DNA from: Clostridium sp. ZS2-4
GTDB taxonomy: Bacteria; Bacillota; Clostridia; Clostridiales; Clostridiaceae
DNA length: 41,785 nucleotides
Reading direction: 5' to 3'
Assembly: GCF_026719745.1 (NCBI RefSeq)
Contig: NZ_JAPPRQ010000128.1
Location: forward strand, 1 to 41,785
This document shows positions 15,708 through 24,802 of the stretch, in pieces. The notes under the pieces were generated by a model. It made no database searches. It was not told the origin of the DNA and worked only from the letters and a program-made list of their open reading frames with translations. Position 1 is the stretch's first letter, and each line of letters opens with the position of its first letter. The translations under genes and the position numbers were made by a program.

Positions 15708-17698
15708 TATTCTTCACCTTCCCTTAAGTATTTATCAATAGCATGTTTTAATTTTTCTCTTGCTTCATCTATGGTAACATTATTTAGTTTAGTACCTGCA
15801 ATGGTTAAATGTCCTCCACCACCTAATGTTTCTAATATCAACTGCACATTTATATCGCCAAATGACCTGCCACTAATAAATACCTCATCCTCTATTTTAA
15901 CAAGAACAAATGACGCTTGAATACCTGTAATATTTAGTAGCTCATCCGCTACTTGAGCAGCTAATACATTATCTTGTATTTCTGGTGGACAAACAGCAAT
16001 AGAGATATTATTTTCTACCTCTGCAAAACTCATAATTCTAGCTTTTTTTAAATAAGTCTTTAAATCACTTGCAAACATTTTCTTTACATCTATTATATCA
16101 GCTCCAAGCTGTCTTAAGTAAGCTGCAGCTTCAAATGTCCTAACTCCTGTCTTAAAATAAAAATTCTTAGTATCTACGTAAATTCCAGCTAAAAGCATTT
16201 CTGCCTCCAAAGAACTTATATTATGTTTAGGACTATCTATCATATATTGAAGCATTTCTGTAACTAATTCACAAGTAGAAGATGCATAAGGTTCTATATA
16301 ATTTAAAAGAGTTTCTTCTACTGCATCTGTTGATTTTCTATGATGATCTATTACAACTGTTCTATTTACATTCTTTAATATTTCTAAATCATGTACATGA
16401 CTTTTACTGTTTACATCTACTAATATAAGTAAGCTGTCTTTATCATACGTTTCTATACATTTTTCTTTAGTTATAAATATTTCATTATATAAATTTTCTT
16501 CTGAAATTTTCTCAACAACGTTTTCAATTCCACTGTTTATTTTATCCAGTATTACGTGTGATTCCTTTCCTAGCGCTTTTGCCACACTATTAAGTCCCAT
16601 AGCAGCCCCAAGTGCATCTATATCTGGATTTCTATGTCCCATTATAAACACATTGCTGCTTTCTTTTATTATACCAACTAATGCATGCGCCACAACTCTT
16701 GCTCTTACCTTAGTTCTTTTTGCAACTTCTTTGGTCTTTCCTCCGTAAAACTGAAGTTTATCCTTATCTTTTATAACAACTTGGTCACCGCCCCTGCTCA
16801 AGGCTAACTCTTTTGCAGATATTGCAAAGTTATGATTTTCACCAGGAGTCTCTCCACCACATCCTAGTCCTATGCTTAGAGTAACTGTCAACTTATTACC
16901 AAAATTTATTTCTCTTATTTCATCTAAAATATCAAAATTCTTTTCTTTTTCTTTATTTATGTTTTTATTTTGGGTTACCATTATATATTTACTGGAAGAA
17001 TATTTTGTAGTCATTGCCTGTAAGCTTTGACCATAATTTTTTATTATTCTCTCTATTTCTGCTGACAAAAGTAATGCTTTATCTTCATCTGTAGTTTTAA
17101 GTACATCATCCAAATTATCTACTTCTATAAGCATTACTACATTTTTACTTTCCTCTTTTTCTTTTTTTGATTTTATTTCCTCACTTACATCATAAAAATA
17201 TAAAAGAACGATCTTATTTTTATTACTTACACCTTCTTTATCATCCTTTATATTTACAAATATATTATAATATTTATCCCTGATTTTTACATACTTAAAT
17301 ACCTTTTTATCCTTGTTTAAAATATAATTAATATTTACTTCATTTACTATTTCTTTTATATTTTTACCTAATATCTCACTCTTTTCAAATATGTTGGTGA
17401 ATTTTTGATTGTACCATACTATATTTCCCTCTCCATTTATTATAGTTAGAGGGAAAGGTATGTTTACTAACACATTTCTTGCAGAGATATCCATTTTAGA
17501 TACAAAATCCTCAATAAATTTTTCCCATTCATCTTTTTTATATTTGAATACCTTAATATTGTAGAAAACAAATATACCATATAGTATAATCGCAATACCA
17601 CCTACATATATGTGTCCCAATGTAAATAAAATAACTATCAGCACTGCTATAATTAGCATATATATTTTATTATTTTCTACGAAATAATTATTCTCCAT
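15707..17698 (-). CDS. gdpP: Cyclic-di-AMP phosphodiesterase GdpP (YybT)
   Basis: This 663-residue membrane enzyme hydrolyses c-di-AMP to pApA and so controls potassium, osmotic and cell-wall homeostasis. Order: two membrane helices (about residues 12-48), a PAS-like domain (about 75-170), a degenerate GGDEF domain (about 185-310; no GGDEF motif, '[10 protein letters not shown]' instead), and the DHH domain with '[11 protein letters not shown]' from residue 354, Asp428 in 'LVDVNSK', and 'DHH' at 451-453. The C-terminal DHHA1 domain has '[14 protein letters not shown]'. All metal-binding residues look intact. It lies between the DUF2232 gene and rplI, as in Bacillus yybS-yybT-rplI. Confidence 0.95.
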   Translation of the reverse strand: MENNYFVENNKIYMLIIAVLIVILFTLGHIYVGGIAIILYGIFVFYNIKVFKYKKDEWEKFIEDFVSKMDISARNVLVNIPFPLTIINGEGNIVWYNQKFTNIFEKSEILGKNIKEIVNEVNINYILNKDKKVFKYVKIRDKYYNIFVNIKDDKEGVSNKNKIVLLYFYDVSEEIKSKKEKEESKNVVMLIEVDNLDDVLKTTDEDKALLLSAEIERIIKNYGQSLQAMTTKYSSSKYIMVTQNKNINKEKEKNFDILDEIREINFGNKLTVTLSIGLGCGGETPGENHNFAISAKELALSRGGDQVVIKDKDKLQFYGGKTKEVAKRTKVRARVVAHALVGIIKESSNVFIMGHRNPDIDALGAAMGLNSVAKALGKESHVILDKINSGIENVVEKISEENLYNEIFITKEKCIETYDKDSLLILVDVNSKSHVHDLEILKNVNRTVVIDHHRKSTDAVEETLLNYIEPYASSTCELVTEMLQYMIDSPKHNISSLEAEMLLAGIYVDTKNFYFKTGVRTFEAAAYLRQLGADIIDVKKMFASDLKTYLKKARIMSFAEVENNISIAVCPPEIQDNVLAAQVADELLNITGIQASFVLVKIEDEVFISGRSFGDINVQLILETLGGGGHLTIAGTKLNNVTIDEAREKLKHAIDKYLREGEE

Positions 17699-17699
17699 A

Positions 17700-18701
17700 T
17701 TATTCCCTCGTTTTAACTTTTCTTATTGGGTTAGGATCTAGCTCTCTCAAATTTAAAATTATGTCCATAGTTCCTGACACAAGATAAATATCTGAGAAAA
17801 TCGGCAAAATCAAACCTAGTAAAAGTATTATAGCTGATAATACTCTAGAAAACTTTAACTTATTTCTGAATATGTATGCAAAAAATGCAGCTCCATCTAA
17901 GCTGAATAAAAATCTTAATATATACATACTGATTCCATAAATATAAGTACCTATCTTTATACCCTTTGAGTCTAGTATTATTCCCAAGCATAGAATTATT
18001 ATAATAAACGCAGCTATTAAATTGGGAATATATATTCTACTGAAACTAGTAATCTTATCTACTTTTAAGTTTGATTTTAGGAGAATTTTGCTTGTAATGA
18101 AATAGTTAATGTATGACTGTATTAAGCTGTTTGCTAAAATTATTACTGGTATTATAATAATTATTTTCTGAACTGTTACAATTTTTATTGCTTCGTTTAC
18201 AGCATCTATAAGTTCGGTGGGTGCACCAATAGATATATATGTATCTTTAGCTATTCGTAAAGGTTCTTTAATTCCTTCCACGATTAAATTTAAAGAACCA
18301 ATTATTCCGATCTTATTTATAAACTTAAAATATATTATAAACTGAGCAATAGTACCTACTGCAATTGATATTGAAGTTACAATTATACTAACAGAATTTG
18401 TCTTACCCTTATTTATACAATATCCTAAACAGATTCCTATTAATACATATATAAAAGTATAAAGTATTACAAGCAAGGGATTATACATAATACTTACTAA
18501 AATTGCACTTACGGCTGTAGCAAATAGAGTAACTACATAACCCTTCTTTACATAAATCAGTGTTATTGGAATGGGTAGAATAAACATAGCCATTGTAGCT
18601 GAAGAAGGTATATATATAGTATTTACAATAATTAAAGATATTGCTGCAATTATCCATAGTAATTCTAATACTCTTCTTACGTTAAAACTTTTATCCTGCA
18701 T
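17700..18701 (-). CDS. DUF2232 (YybS-like) membrane protein
   Basis: This polytopic protein of 333 residues has about eight hydrophobic segments, in the order and context of Bacillus yybS, directly upstream of gdpP with a one-base gap. The start was moved from 18713 to the ATG at 18701, which has GGAGG 5 nt upstream; the longer ATG overlaps the stop of the preceding gene. Function unknown. DUF2232 proteins resemble ECF-transporter-like membrane components, but no partner ATPase is present here. Confidence 0.85.
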   Translation of the reverse strand: MQDKSFNVRRVLELLWIIAAISLIIVNTIYIPSSATMAMFILPIPITLIYVKKGYVVTLFATAVSAILVSIMYNPLLVILYTFIYVLIGICLGYCINKGKTNSVSIIVTSISIAVGTIAQFIIYFKFINKIGIIGSLNLIVEGIKEPLRIAKDTYISIGAPTELIDAVNEAIKIVTVQKIIIIIPVIILANSLIQSYINYFITSKILLKSNLKVDKITSFSRIYIPNLIAAFIIIILCLGIILDSKGIKIGTYIYGISMYILRFLFSLDGAAFFAYIFRNKLKFSRVLSAIILLLGLILPIFSDIYLVSGTMDIILNLRELDPNPIRKVKTRE

Positions 18702-18712
18702 TATTTCCTCCA

Positions 18713-19039
18713 TTAAATTCTATCTTTAATATGTGTGTATAACCTACTTAAATCTTTACTTTGCTTTTCCATAACGTCATTTTCAGCTATGCCTAATTTT
18801 AGTTTATTTTTTACATTTTCATCTACGTCCATATAAGAATAACCTAATCGCTCTCCTAATAGATATAAGATTATAATTGCCCCTGAAATACATTCTAAAA
18901 TAGCTTCTTGAGCAACATTACTTCCTCTTACCAACAGTTTGAAAAAATCCCCTATAACGCATAAAAGTTCAGCTTTAAGATTCTCTATTATTCTTATATT
19001 TGACATTATATTGAAATCCTCATTTTTCACACACATCAT
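18713..19039 (-). CDS. MazG-like family protein
   Basis: This 108-residue all-helical protein contains 'KAELLCVIGDFFKLLVRGSN' and 'VAQEAILECISGAIIILYLL', matching the short MazG-like family of clostridia found upstream of the DUF2232 gene. It keeps some acidic residues of the MazG fold, but the full EExxE nucleotide-hydrolase motif is not obvious, so pyrophosphatase activity is uncertain. The ATG at 19039 is very near the AAGGGG ribosome binding site; a GTG at 19030 is better spaced (9 nt) and may be the real start. It leads the 15264-19039 cluster. Confidence 0.75.
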   Translation of the reverse strand: MMCVKNEDFNIMSNIRIIENLKAELLCVIGDFFKLLVRGSNVAQEAILECISGAIIILYLLGERLGYSYMDVDENVKNKLKLGIAENDVMEKQSKDLSRLYTHIKDRI

Positions 19040-19154
19040 CCCCTTATGAAGTCCTATATATATATTTTAGTTATTTTTACCTATATATGCAACTTTAGTT
19101 TTAGTTTCGTTTATTGTTTTTACAATTTAAGCCAATAAAACTAATATTAATACT

Positions 19155-19190
19155 AAAAAAAGCAGCGCCTTATTTTAGACACTGCTTTTA
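19155..19190 (-). terminator. Terminator after rpsR
   Basis: On the minus strand AGCAGTGTCT (19177-19186) pairs with AGGCGCTGCT (19161-19170), with two G-T pairs and a 6-nt loop, followed by seven T. It closes rpsF-ssb-rpsR. Confidence 0.8.
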
Positions 19191-19198
19191 TATGTTCA

Positions 19199-19435
19199 TT
19201 AGTCTGTTGTAAATGGTAGTAAAGCCATATTTCTAGCTCTCTTTATTGATAAAGTAAGCTCTCTTTGGTGTTTTGCACAGTTACCTGAAATTCTTCTTGG
19301 AAGTATCTTTCCTCTTTCAGTAATGTACTTTCTTAATTTGTTTACATCTTTATAATCTATAGAAGTAGATTTATCTGCGCAAAAAGCACAAACTTTCTTT
19401 CTTCTTCTTCTTCCACCTTTTTTATTAAAAGCCAT
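19199..19435 (-). CDS. rpsR: 30S ribosomal protein S18
   Basis: The 78-residue protein has the S18 core '[20 protein letters not shown]' and '[20 protein letters not shown]'. It keeps Cys16/Cys19 ('CAFC') and Cys53/His56, so it appears to be the zinc-binding (C+) form. It binds S6 as a heterodimer on the 30S platform. It is the third gene of the rpsF-ssb-rpsR operon. Confidence 0.98.
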   Translation of the reverse strand: MAFNKKGGRRRRKKVCAFCADKSTSIDYKDVNKLRKYITERGKILPRRISGNCAKHQRELTLSIKRARNMALLPFTTD

Positions 19436-19460
19436 CTCTTTCCCTCCTTACCTTAAATAA

Positions 19461-19922
19461 TTAAAATGGTATATCACCATCATCAATTGGAGTAATTTCT
19501 TCTTCATACTCCGGCTGATTAAAGCCTTGTGAGAATCCAGCTGATGGATCATTCATAGTGTTAAAGCCTGAATTATCAAACGGTGTTTCAGTTCTATTGT
19601 TTGAGTTTCCCCATTCCAAAAATTGAACTTCATCAGCTACGACTTCTGTAACATATCTTCTAGTGCCATCTTTTGCTTCATAAGATCTTGCTTGAATCCT
19701 ACCAGCAACCCCCATTAATTTCCCCTTGCTCATGTAGTTAGCAGTGCTTTCAGCTTGCTTTCCCCACACAACAACAGGAATGAAGTCTGCTTCTTTTTGT
19801 CCACTAGTAGAAAATCGTCTGTCTACAGCTAGCGTAAAGGTTGTAACAGCTTTTCCAGTACCTGGAGTAAATTTCAACTCTGGGTCCTTAGTTAATCTGC
19901 CGATTAAAACAACTCTGTTCAT
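19461..19922 (-). CDS. ssb: Single-stranded DNA-binding protein SSB
   Basis: The 153-residue protein has an N-terminal OB fold ('[20 protein letters not shown]', 'FTLAVDRRF', '[19 protein letters not shown]'), a flexible Asn/Gln-rich linker (about 107-140), and the acidic tip 'DDGDIPF' that recruits replication and repair proteins. It coats single-stranded DNA at forks. It lies between rpsF and rpsR, 11 bp after rpsF. Confidence 0.98.
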   Translation of the reverse strand: MNRVVLIGRLTKDPELKFTPGTGKAVTTFTLAVDRRFSTSGQKEADFIPVVVWGKQAESTANYMSKGKLMGVAGRIQARSYEAKDGTRRYVTEVVADEVQFLEWGNSNNRTETPFDNSGFNTMNDPSAGFSQGFNQPEYEEEITPIDDGDIPF

Positions 19923-19933
19923 CTAAACACCAC

Positions 19934-20221
19934 CTATTTTTCAGGATTGATTACCATAAATCTCATAACACCATCAGTAATTCTGAATACTCTTTCTAAT
20001 TCTTTAGGTAATTCAGTATTAGATTTGAAATTTATTAGAGTGTAGTATCCTTCGTTGATTTTTTTTATAGGATAAGCAAGTTTTCTTCTACCCCACTCAT
20101 CAACATTTTCAACTACTCCTCCACCATTTTCTATTACACCTGTAAATTTTTCGATGTTAGCTTTTATAGCTTCTTCGTCTAATGAAGGTTGTAATATAAA
20201 TAATGTTTCGTAATTTCTCAT
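19934..20221 (-). CDS. rpsF: 30S ribosomal protein S6
   Basis: This 95-residue protein begins 'MRNYETLFILQPSLDEEAIK' and contains 'VVENVDEWGRRKLAYPIKKI', diagnostic of S6. The open frame extends upstream to 20314, but that part covers the mRNA leader. The ATG at 20221 has a strong GGAGGAGGTG ribosome binding site. S6 pairs with S18 encoded in the same operon, and the leader at 20244-20290 probably binds that complex. Confidence 0.97.
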   Translation of the reverse strand: MRNYETLFILQPSLDEEAIKANIEKFTGVIENGGGVVENVDEWGRRKLAYPIKKINEGYYTLINFKSNTELPKELERVFRITDGVMRFMVINPEK

Positions 20222-20240
20222 TAATTTCACCTCCTCCCCT

Positions 20241-20290
20241 TGGACTAACGGCTGTGATTTGTCACAGCAGGGATCACATCTACTAATTGT
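20241..20290 (-). promoter_or_regulatory. Candidate S6:S18 autoregulatory leader of rpsF
   Basis: In the rpsF leader, minus strand, GCTGTGA (20262-20268) pairs with TCACAGC (20251-20257) around CAAA. The 3' side is followed by CCG (20249-20251). The S6:S18 leader motif known upstream of rpsF in many bacteria uses such a hairpin with a CCG near its base, mimicking the 16S site. The outer helix is not clear to me, so the assignment is tentative. Confidence 0.55.
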
Positions 20291-20365
20291 AACATTCCAA
20301 ACATAAAAAATCAAGCTATTATTTTTATTGCCAAAAAAATATTTATCTAAACATATTTCAACTTA

Positions 20366-20563
20366 CTATTCTGGTATATTTTGTTTTATGATTTTCTTTA
20401 TACTCTTTTCAAATTTACTTCTAGGAAGCATTACTATTCTTTCACAGCCTAAACATTTTATCTTTATATCTGCTCCTACTCTTATAAGTTCCCACTCTTT
20501 ACTTCCACATGGATGAACTTTTTTCATTTCAACAATGTCACCAACATAAAACTCTCTTGCCAT
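20366..20563 (-). CDS. DUF951 family protein
   Basis: The 65-residue protein begins 'FYVGDIVEMKKVHPCGSKEW' and contains 'KIKCLGCERIVMLPRSKFEK', the pattern of DUF951 (a small beta-rich fold with CxxC and HPCG motifs that may bind metal). It sits ahead of rpsF, as often seen in clostridia. Function unknown. The ATG at 20563 has a GGGTAGTG-type ribosome binding site. Confidence 0.85.
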   Translation of the reverse strand: MAREFYVGDIVEMKKVHPCGSKEWELIRVGADIKIKCLGCERIVMLPRSKFEKSIKKIIKQNIPE

Positions 20564-20773
20564 TTCACTACCCCTTCTCTTAACATATTTATTTTAATTG
20601 TTATTTTTTTATATTAATTACATATACAATTATATAATAAATTAAGTTATAATATAATAGTGTGTAAATATTTTCATTTTAGTGAAGTAAATCTTATTTT
20701 TTACTTCATCTTAAAAGATAAATTAGAATTGTTAGTCATCATTTAAATTTAAATTCAGTTAAGGAGTATTAAA

Positions 20774-21427
20774 ATGATAAACATGTTACATCTAATTAAG
20801 GCCATAATAAGTGGATTTACTACAGGTATTGCAATCTCGATTCCCTTAGGTCCTGCTGCAATTGAATCTGTAAATCAAACTATATCTAAAGGTTTTAAAA
20901 GGGGATTTATAGTATCTCTAGGTGCCATTACTGCTGATATGGCATATTTAATTCTTATAAATTGTGGACTATCCAAGCTTTTTCAACATAACGGAACAAC
21001 AAAATCTTTGTTTTGGATTATTTCGGGAATTATTTTAGTGGCAATGCAATATAATGATCTAACTAAACCAGATGATCAAAATCAACATAATGTTAACACA
21101 CTAAGTTCTTTTCCATTCTGGTCTGGCTTCATTCTGACATTTTCTAACCCAATGACACCTACTCTTTGGCTAGGTCTAAGTGGTACTGTTATTCGATTAT
21201 GGCGTCATACTGGTATATTTTATTACTATTCTTTTATACTTTCCATACTAATAGGAATGGTAACTTGGTTTGGCATATTAAATATTCTTGCTTACAAAGG
21301 TTTGAACATTTTTAAACCCGGCCATTCAAAAAAAGCATCTATTATTATGAAATGGATTATCTTACTTTTAGGAATTGCATTTATAATATTAGGTTTAAGT
21401 AAATTAATATTTAGTTGTTTTAAATAG
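20774..21427 (+). CDS. LysE-family transporter
   Basis: The 217-residue protein has six hydrophobic segments. Its N-terminus contains 'SGFTTGIAISIPLGPAAIES' and 'GFKRGFIVSLGAITADMAYL', typical of the LysE/RhtB family of amino acid exporters ('PGP' region as 'PLGP'). 'FILTFSNPMTPTLWLG' is the second conserved block. The substrate cannot be predicted. The ATG at 20774 has AAGGAG 8 nt upstream. It is alone on the plus strand between DUF951 and yyaC. Confidence 0.82.
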   Translation: MINMLHLIKAIISGFTTGIAISIPLGPAAIESVNQTISKGFKRGFIVSLGAITADMAYLILINCGLSKLFQHNGTTKSLFWIISGIILVAMQYNDLTKPDDQNQHNVNTLSSFPFWSGFILTFSNPMTPTLWLGLSGTVIRLWRHTGIFYYYSFILSILIGMVTWFGILNILAYKGLNIFKPGHSKKASIIMKWIILLLGIAFIILGLSKLIFSCFK

Positions 21428-21567
21428 GACAAGTTTTATACATTTTTTACATTTTATGTATATCGCATGTCTAAAATCTAAAGATATCCATTCTATACTT
21501 TTAAGTAATTATATGAATTTAAAAATTCCATATATATTATAATTGATTAATTTTTACTCTTGAGTAT

Positions 21568-21612
21568 AAAAACCTCCTTTTTTGTACATACTTTCAAAAA
21601 AGGAGGTTTTTT
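21568..21612 (+). promoter_or_regulatory. 17-bp hairpin that buries the yyaC ribosome binding site
   Basis: The sequence from A21568 to G21584 is perfectly complementary to C21595-T21611 around a 10-nt loop. The right arm holds the AAGGAGG ribosome binding site used by the ATG at 21615, so a folded transcript would hide it. The hairpin also resembles a terminator (TTTTTT at the end). Confidence 0.65.
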
Positions 21613-21614
21613 AT

Positions 21615-22232
21615 ATGGCTGGTAAAATAATTGTAGATTCAATGGAAAAAGATTCAGTATATAAATTACGTGATATATTATGTGAAAAACTGATTCATAT
21701 AGTAAAATCAAAGCGTACTGTTATTATTTTATGTATTGGTACTGATAGATCTACTGGAGATAGTTTAGGACCTTTAATTGGTAATAAACTTAGATCAGTA
21801 GTAAAAAATAATTTCGTTTTATATGGTACTTTAGAATACCCAGTACATGCTAAAAATCTTTCAAAAGTATTAACTGAAATTAAAGAGAAATATACTAATC
21901 CATATATAATTGCTATCGATGCATGTTTAGGAAGCCTACAAAATATAGGCAATATTATAATAGAAGATAAACCTTTATCTCCTGGAGCTGCTATGAATAA
22001 AAATCTACCTAAGGTAGGTAATTTAAGTATAACAGGAATTGTAAATATATCAGGTTCTTTAGAATTTATGGTATTGCAAAATACAAGATTATATACAGTT
22101 ATGCATATTGCAGATGTCATTTCAAGAGGTATATATCATTCTATTCTTAAAACTGTAGGCACTAAACATATTTCTGATTTTAACATTGCCTTAAATAATC
22201 TAAATGAAAATCTAAATGCTGGTAATAATTAA
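21615..22232 (+). CDS. yyaC: Spore protease-like protein YyaC
   Basis: The 205-residue protein contains 'VIILCIGTDRSTGDSLGPLI' and 'PYIIAIDACLGSLQNIGNII', the conserved blocks of YyaC, a spore-former protein structurally related to the GPR/HybD-type peptidase fold. In Bacillus it is expressed during sporulation and its substrate is not established. The start was moved from 21582 to the ATG at 21615 because GGAGG lies 8 nt before it. The 5' hairpin (21568-21611) suggests translational or read-through control. A terminator follows the stop. Confidence 0.88.
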   Translation: MAGKIIVDSMEKDSVYKLRDILCEKLIHIVKSKRTVIILCIGTDRSTGDSLGPLIGNKLRSVVKNNFVLYGTLEYPVHAKNLSKVLTEIKEKYTNPYIIAIDACLGSLQNIGNIIIEDKPLSPGAAMNKNLPKVGNLSITGIVNISGSLEFMVLQNTRLYTVMHIADVISRGIYHSILKTVGTKHISDFNIALNNLNENLNAGNN

Positions 22233-22269
22233 AAATCTCCTAAGGTGCTTGTTGCTCCTAGGAGATTTT
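22232..22269. terminator. Bidirectional terminator between yyaC and the DUF4446 gene
   Basis: AAAATCTCCTA (22232-22242) pairs with TAGGAGATTTT (22259-22269). It lies between the converging stops at 22232 and 22274. Confidence 0.75.
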
Positions 22270-22273
22270 CTTT

Positions 22274-22771
22274 CTATTTATTGCTCGCCTCAATTAAAAC
22301 TTGCTCTTCCTCTTCAGATAAATCATATCTTGAAATACCTTTATCTATAGGTTTTGCATAAACTGTGCTATCATTTCTACCATAAATTCCTGTAATTATT
22401 ATACCATCATTATTATTATTTAATAGTGCAATGGAGAAACTCAAATCACTTCCTACATCTTCAAATGCTTTATATCTTACTATAGCAACTTTTTGAACGC
22501 ATGTGTTCAATCTCTTTTCTAATTCAAGTTGTTGGTTTTTTACTGCTTCTGTATCAGCTTTTACTAAATCAATATTATCTAGATACTGTGTCACAATTTC
22601 TTCTAAATTTTTATTATTTACACCCCTTGTTAATTTCTTATATCTTTTCTCTAATCTATTAATAGATTTTACAATAACAACTAAGCCTATTAATAGTATA
22701 ATAGTAGTAATTATAAGTACTACTATTATGTATGGCTGTAAATTAGTTAAAGCTGCAATTATTCCTTTCAT
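22274..22771 (-). CDS. DUF4446 family membrane-anchored protein
   Basis: The 165-residue protein has one N-terminal membrane helix (about residues 14-36, 'IIVVLIITTIILLIGLVVIV'), a coiled-coil segment (about 40-95), and a beta domain with 'KVAIVRYKAFEDVGSDLSFS' and 'GIYGRNDSTVYAKPI', the DUF4446 signature. It is consistently found after parB in clostridia. It follows parB by 36 bp, with a parS site in the spacer, so it is likely the third gene of parA-parB-DUF4446. Function unknown. Confidence 0.87.
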   Translation of the reverse strand: MKGIIAALTNLQPYIIVVLIITTIILLIGLVVIVKSINRLEKRYKKLTRGVNNKNLEEIVTQYLDNIDLVKADTEAVKNQQLELEKRLNTCVQKVAIVRYKAFEDVGSDLSFSIALLNNNNDGIIITGIYGRNDSTVYAKPIDKGISRYDLSEEEEQVLIEASNK

Positions 22772-22791
22772 TATGTCTCATCCTTTCTTGA

Positions 22792-22807
22792 TGTTTCACG
22801 TGAAACA
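22792..22807. promoter_or_regulatory. parS: parS site 1
   Basis: TGTTTCACGTGAAACA, the canonical 16-bp palindrome bound by ParB/Spo0J, with no mismatch. It lies between parB and the DUF4446 gene. Confidence 0.97.
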
Positions 22808-23653
22808 TTATATCTTTAATATGTCTAAAATCCTTTGTAGGTCTTCCTCTGAATAATATTCTATTTGGATTTTACCTCTATTCTTTAAGTTTGTGCTTAA
22901 TGATACTTTAGTGTTAAACATATGCTCTAATTTATGTTTTATATCGTTATAATATACACTATTTACATTTGACTCCTTATTGGCTGATTTAGTTTTTTTA
23001 TTATTGTTTTTTATAAGTGCTTCAATTTGCCTTACACTTAACTCTTCATCTATTATTGTTTGTGCCAGTTCATATTGTAGTTCTTTATCAGACACCCCAA
23101 GTAAAGCTCTTCCATGTCCTTCACTAATTACACCATCAATCAAATATTCCTGAACTCTTTTATCTAAATTTAAAAGTCTCATACAATTAGCTATCGCAGT
23201 TCTTGATTTACCAATCCTTTTACTAAGCTCATCTTGAGTTAATTCAAAATCATCAATTAATTTTTTATATGCTAATGCTTCTTCTATAGGATTTAAATCC
23301 TCTCTTTGAATATTCTCAATTAAAGAAATTTCCAGTACTTCTTTATCAGATAAGTTAAGAATAACCGCTGGAACTTCTTTTAATCCAATGCTCTTAGCAG
23401 CTCTCCATCTTCTTTCTCCTGCAATTATAGTATATATATTTTCTTCTTTTTTTAATACTAATGGTTGAATAATTCCATGCTGCTTAATAGATTCTGCTAA
23501 TTGCATTATTTTTTCTTCATCGAAATTTTTTCTTGGTTGTTCATTATTAGCTTTTATCAAATTTATTGAAATCTTCAATATTGATTCATCTTTAATCTCT
23601 TCTTCTGGTATTAAAGCTCCCAATCCTTTTCCTAACCCAAACTTTTTACTCAC
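22808..23653 (-). CDS. parB: Chromosome partition protein ParB (Spo0J)
   Basis: The 281-residue CTP-dependent clamp loads at parS and organises the origin region. The N-terminal domain has 'NEQPRKNFDEEKIMQLAESI' and the CTP-binding 'GERRWRAAK' motif. A central helix-turn-helix follows ('LTQDELSKRIGKSRTAIANC'), and the C-terminal dimerisation segment ends 'YYSEEDLQRILDILK'. The start at 23653 follows parA by 2 bp. It is paired with parA and two nearby parS sites. Confidence 0.97.
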   Translation of the reverse strand: MSKKFGLGKGLGALIPEEEIKDESILKISINLIKANNEQPRKNFDEEKIMQLAESIKQHGIIQPLVLKKEENIYTIIAGERRWRAAKSIGLKEVPAVILNLSDKEVLEISLIENIQREDLNPIEEALAYKKLIDDFELTQDELSKRIGKSRTAIANCMRLLNLDKRVQEYLIDGVISEGHGRALLGVSDKELQYELAQTIIDEELSVRQIEALIKNNNKKTKSANKESNVNSVYYNDIKHKLEHMFNTKVSLSTNLKNRGKIQIEYYSEEDLQRILDILKI

Positions 23654-23655
23654 TA

Positions 23656-24426
23656 TTACTCACCCCTTTGTCTTTTCAAGAATTCTTTAGTTAAATTCTC
23701 ATATGCTTCAGCACCCTTGCATTTGTCATCATACAGCATTATTGGTAATCCAAAGCTTGGAGCTTCAGCAAGTCTTATATTCCTAGGAATAGTAGTAGTA
23801 TAAACCTTATCTTTAAAATACTTATTTACTTCTGATGCCACTTCATTGCATAGCTTTGTTCTGTTATCATACATACTTAGAAGTACACCCTCGATTTCCA
23901 AATCTTTGTTTAATGATCTTTTTACAAGCTGAACCGTATTTACAAGTTGTCCAACTCCCTCAAGTGCATAAAATTCACATTGAATAGGAATTAAAACTGA
24001 ATCTGCTGCACTTAATGCATTAATAGTTAAAAATCCTAATGAAGGTGGGCAATCAATAAATATATATTCAAACTCACCATTTAATTTTTTAATTTTATTT
24101 TTAAGTATAGACTCTCTATTGTCTTTTTCTATTAATTCAACCTCTGCACCTGCTAATTCAATATTAGATGGCACTATGTAAAAATTATTAATAAGTTCGC
24201 TTTCTATAATTGCTTCTTGTAACGAAATATCTGTTGCTAAAACATCATATGTTGAATACTTAATTTTGTTTTTGTCAATTCCAAATCCACTAGTTGTATT
24301 ACCTTGTGGATCAATATCAATTGCTAAAACTTTATGACCACTCATAGCTAAATTTGCGCACAAATTTATATTAGTTGTGGTCTTCCCAACTCCCCCTTTT
24401 TGGTTAAAAACACATATAACCTTCAT
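23656..24426 (-). CDS. parA: ParA/Soj-family partition ATPase
   Basis: The 256-residue deviant Walker ATPase begins 'MKVICVFNQKGGVGKTTT', with the KGGVGKT motif at residues 10-16, then 'IDIDPQGNTTSGFG' (motif A') and 'FIDCPPSLGFLTINAL' (Walker B). It binds DNA non-specifically, is stimulated by ParB, and in Bacillus also controls DnaA. The start was moved from 24447 to the ATG at 24426, which has GAGGG about 8-9 nt upstream. It is the first gene of parA-parB. Confidence 0.97.
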   Translation of the reverse strand: MKVICVFNQKGGVGKTTTNINLCANLAMSGHKVLAIDIDPQGNTTSGFGIDKNKIKYSTYDVLATDISLQEAIIESELINNFYIVPSNIELAGAEVELIEKDNRESILKNKIKKLNGEFEYIFIDCPPSLGFLTINALSAADSVLIPIQCEFYALEGVGQLVNTVQLVKRSLNKDLEIEGVLLSMYDNRTKLCNEVASEVNKYFKDKVYTTTIPRNIRLAEAPSFGLPIMLYDDKCKGAEAYENLTKEFLKRQRGE

Positions 24427-24472
24427 ATCCACACCCTCTTCTCCCATTTAACTTATGTTTTTTAATATAGAC

Positions 24473-24502
24473 ATAGTACAATAAAAAGTTATCCATTGTA
24501 AA
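24473..24502 (-). promoter_or_regulatory. Possible parA promoter
   Basis: Minus-strand TTTACA (24497-24502) and TACTAT (24473-24478) with an 18-bp spacer, about 46 bp before the parA start. Both hexamers deviate from consensus by one or more bases. Between here and the terminator at 24687 I see no other feature. Confidence 0.35.
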
Positions 24503-24686
24503 TTTAAATAAGCTTTAAGTTTTAAAGTTTGTTATTGTTATCGATTAAAAACTATAAAACTTGATTAATTTAAACTTTATCTTTCATAATATCTGGCACC
24601 ATTACTATCTTACTATAATTATTATTTTTACATAATTATCTAATACCATTATAATCTTTTAATAAAAATTAATAAATATATTTTAA

Positions 24687-24734
24687 TAAAAAGCACGTAA
24701 AATTTCTCTAAATTAAAGAAATTTTACGTGCTTT
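24687..24734 (-). terminator. Strong terminator downstream of noc
   Basis: AGAAATTTTACGTGCTTT (24717-24734) pairs perfectly with 24690-24707, an 18-bp stem with a 9-nt loop. On the minus strand a T-run follows. Its outer base is the first base of parS site 2. Confidence 0.85.
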
Positions 24735-24749
24735 GTTTCACGTGAAACA
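24734..24749. promoter_or_regulatory. parS: parS site 2
   Basis: TGTTTCACGTGAAACA, a second perfect 16-bp site 1,942 bp from the first, between noc and parA and directly beside the noc terminator. Confidence 0.97.
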
Positions 24750-24802
24750 TTTTAATTGTTAAAATCAGTTTATTTCATAATATAAATACTTACTATATAT
24801 AA

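Noticed and set aside
20222-20314. N-terminal extension of rpsF
   Set aside because: It covers the probable S6:S18 leader and gives a non-family N-terminus; the ATG at 20221 has a strong ribosome binding site.
21428-21567. Riboswitch in the LysE-yyaC spacer
   Set aside because: No conserved riboswitch core is recognisable; only the simple hairpin at 21568-21611 is supported.
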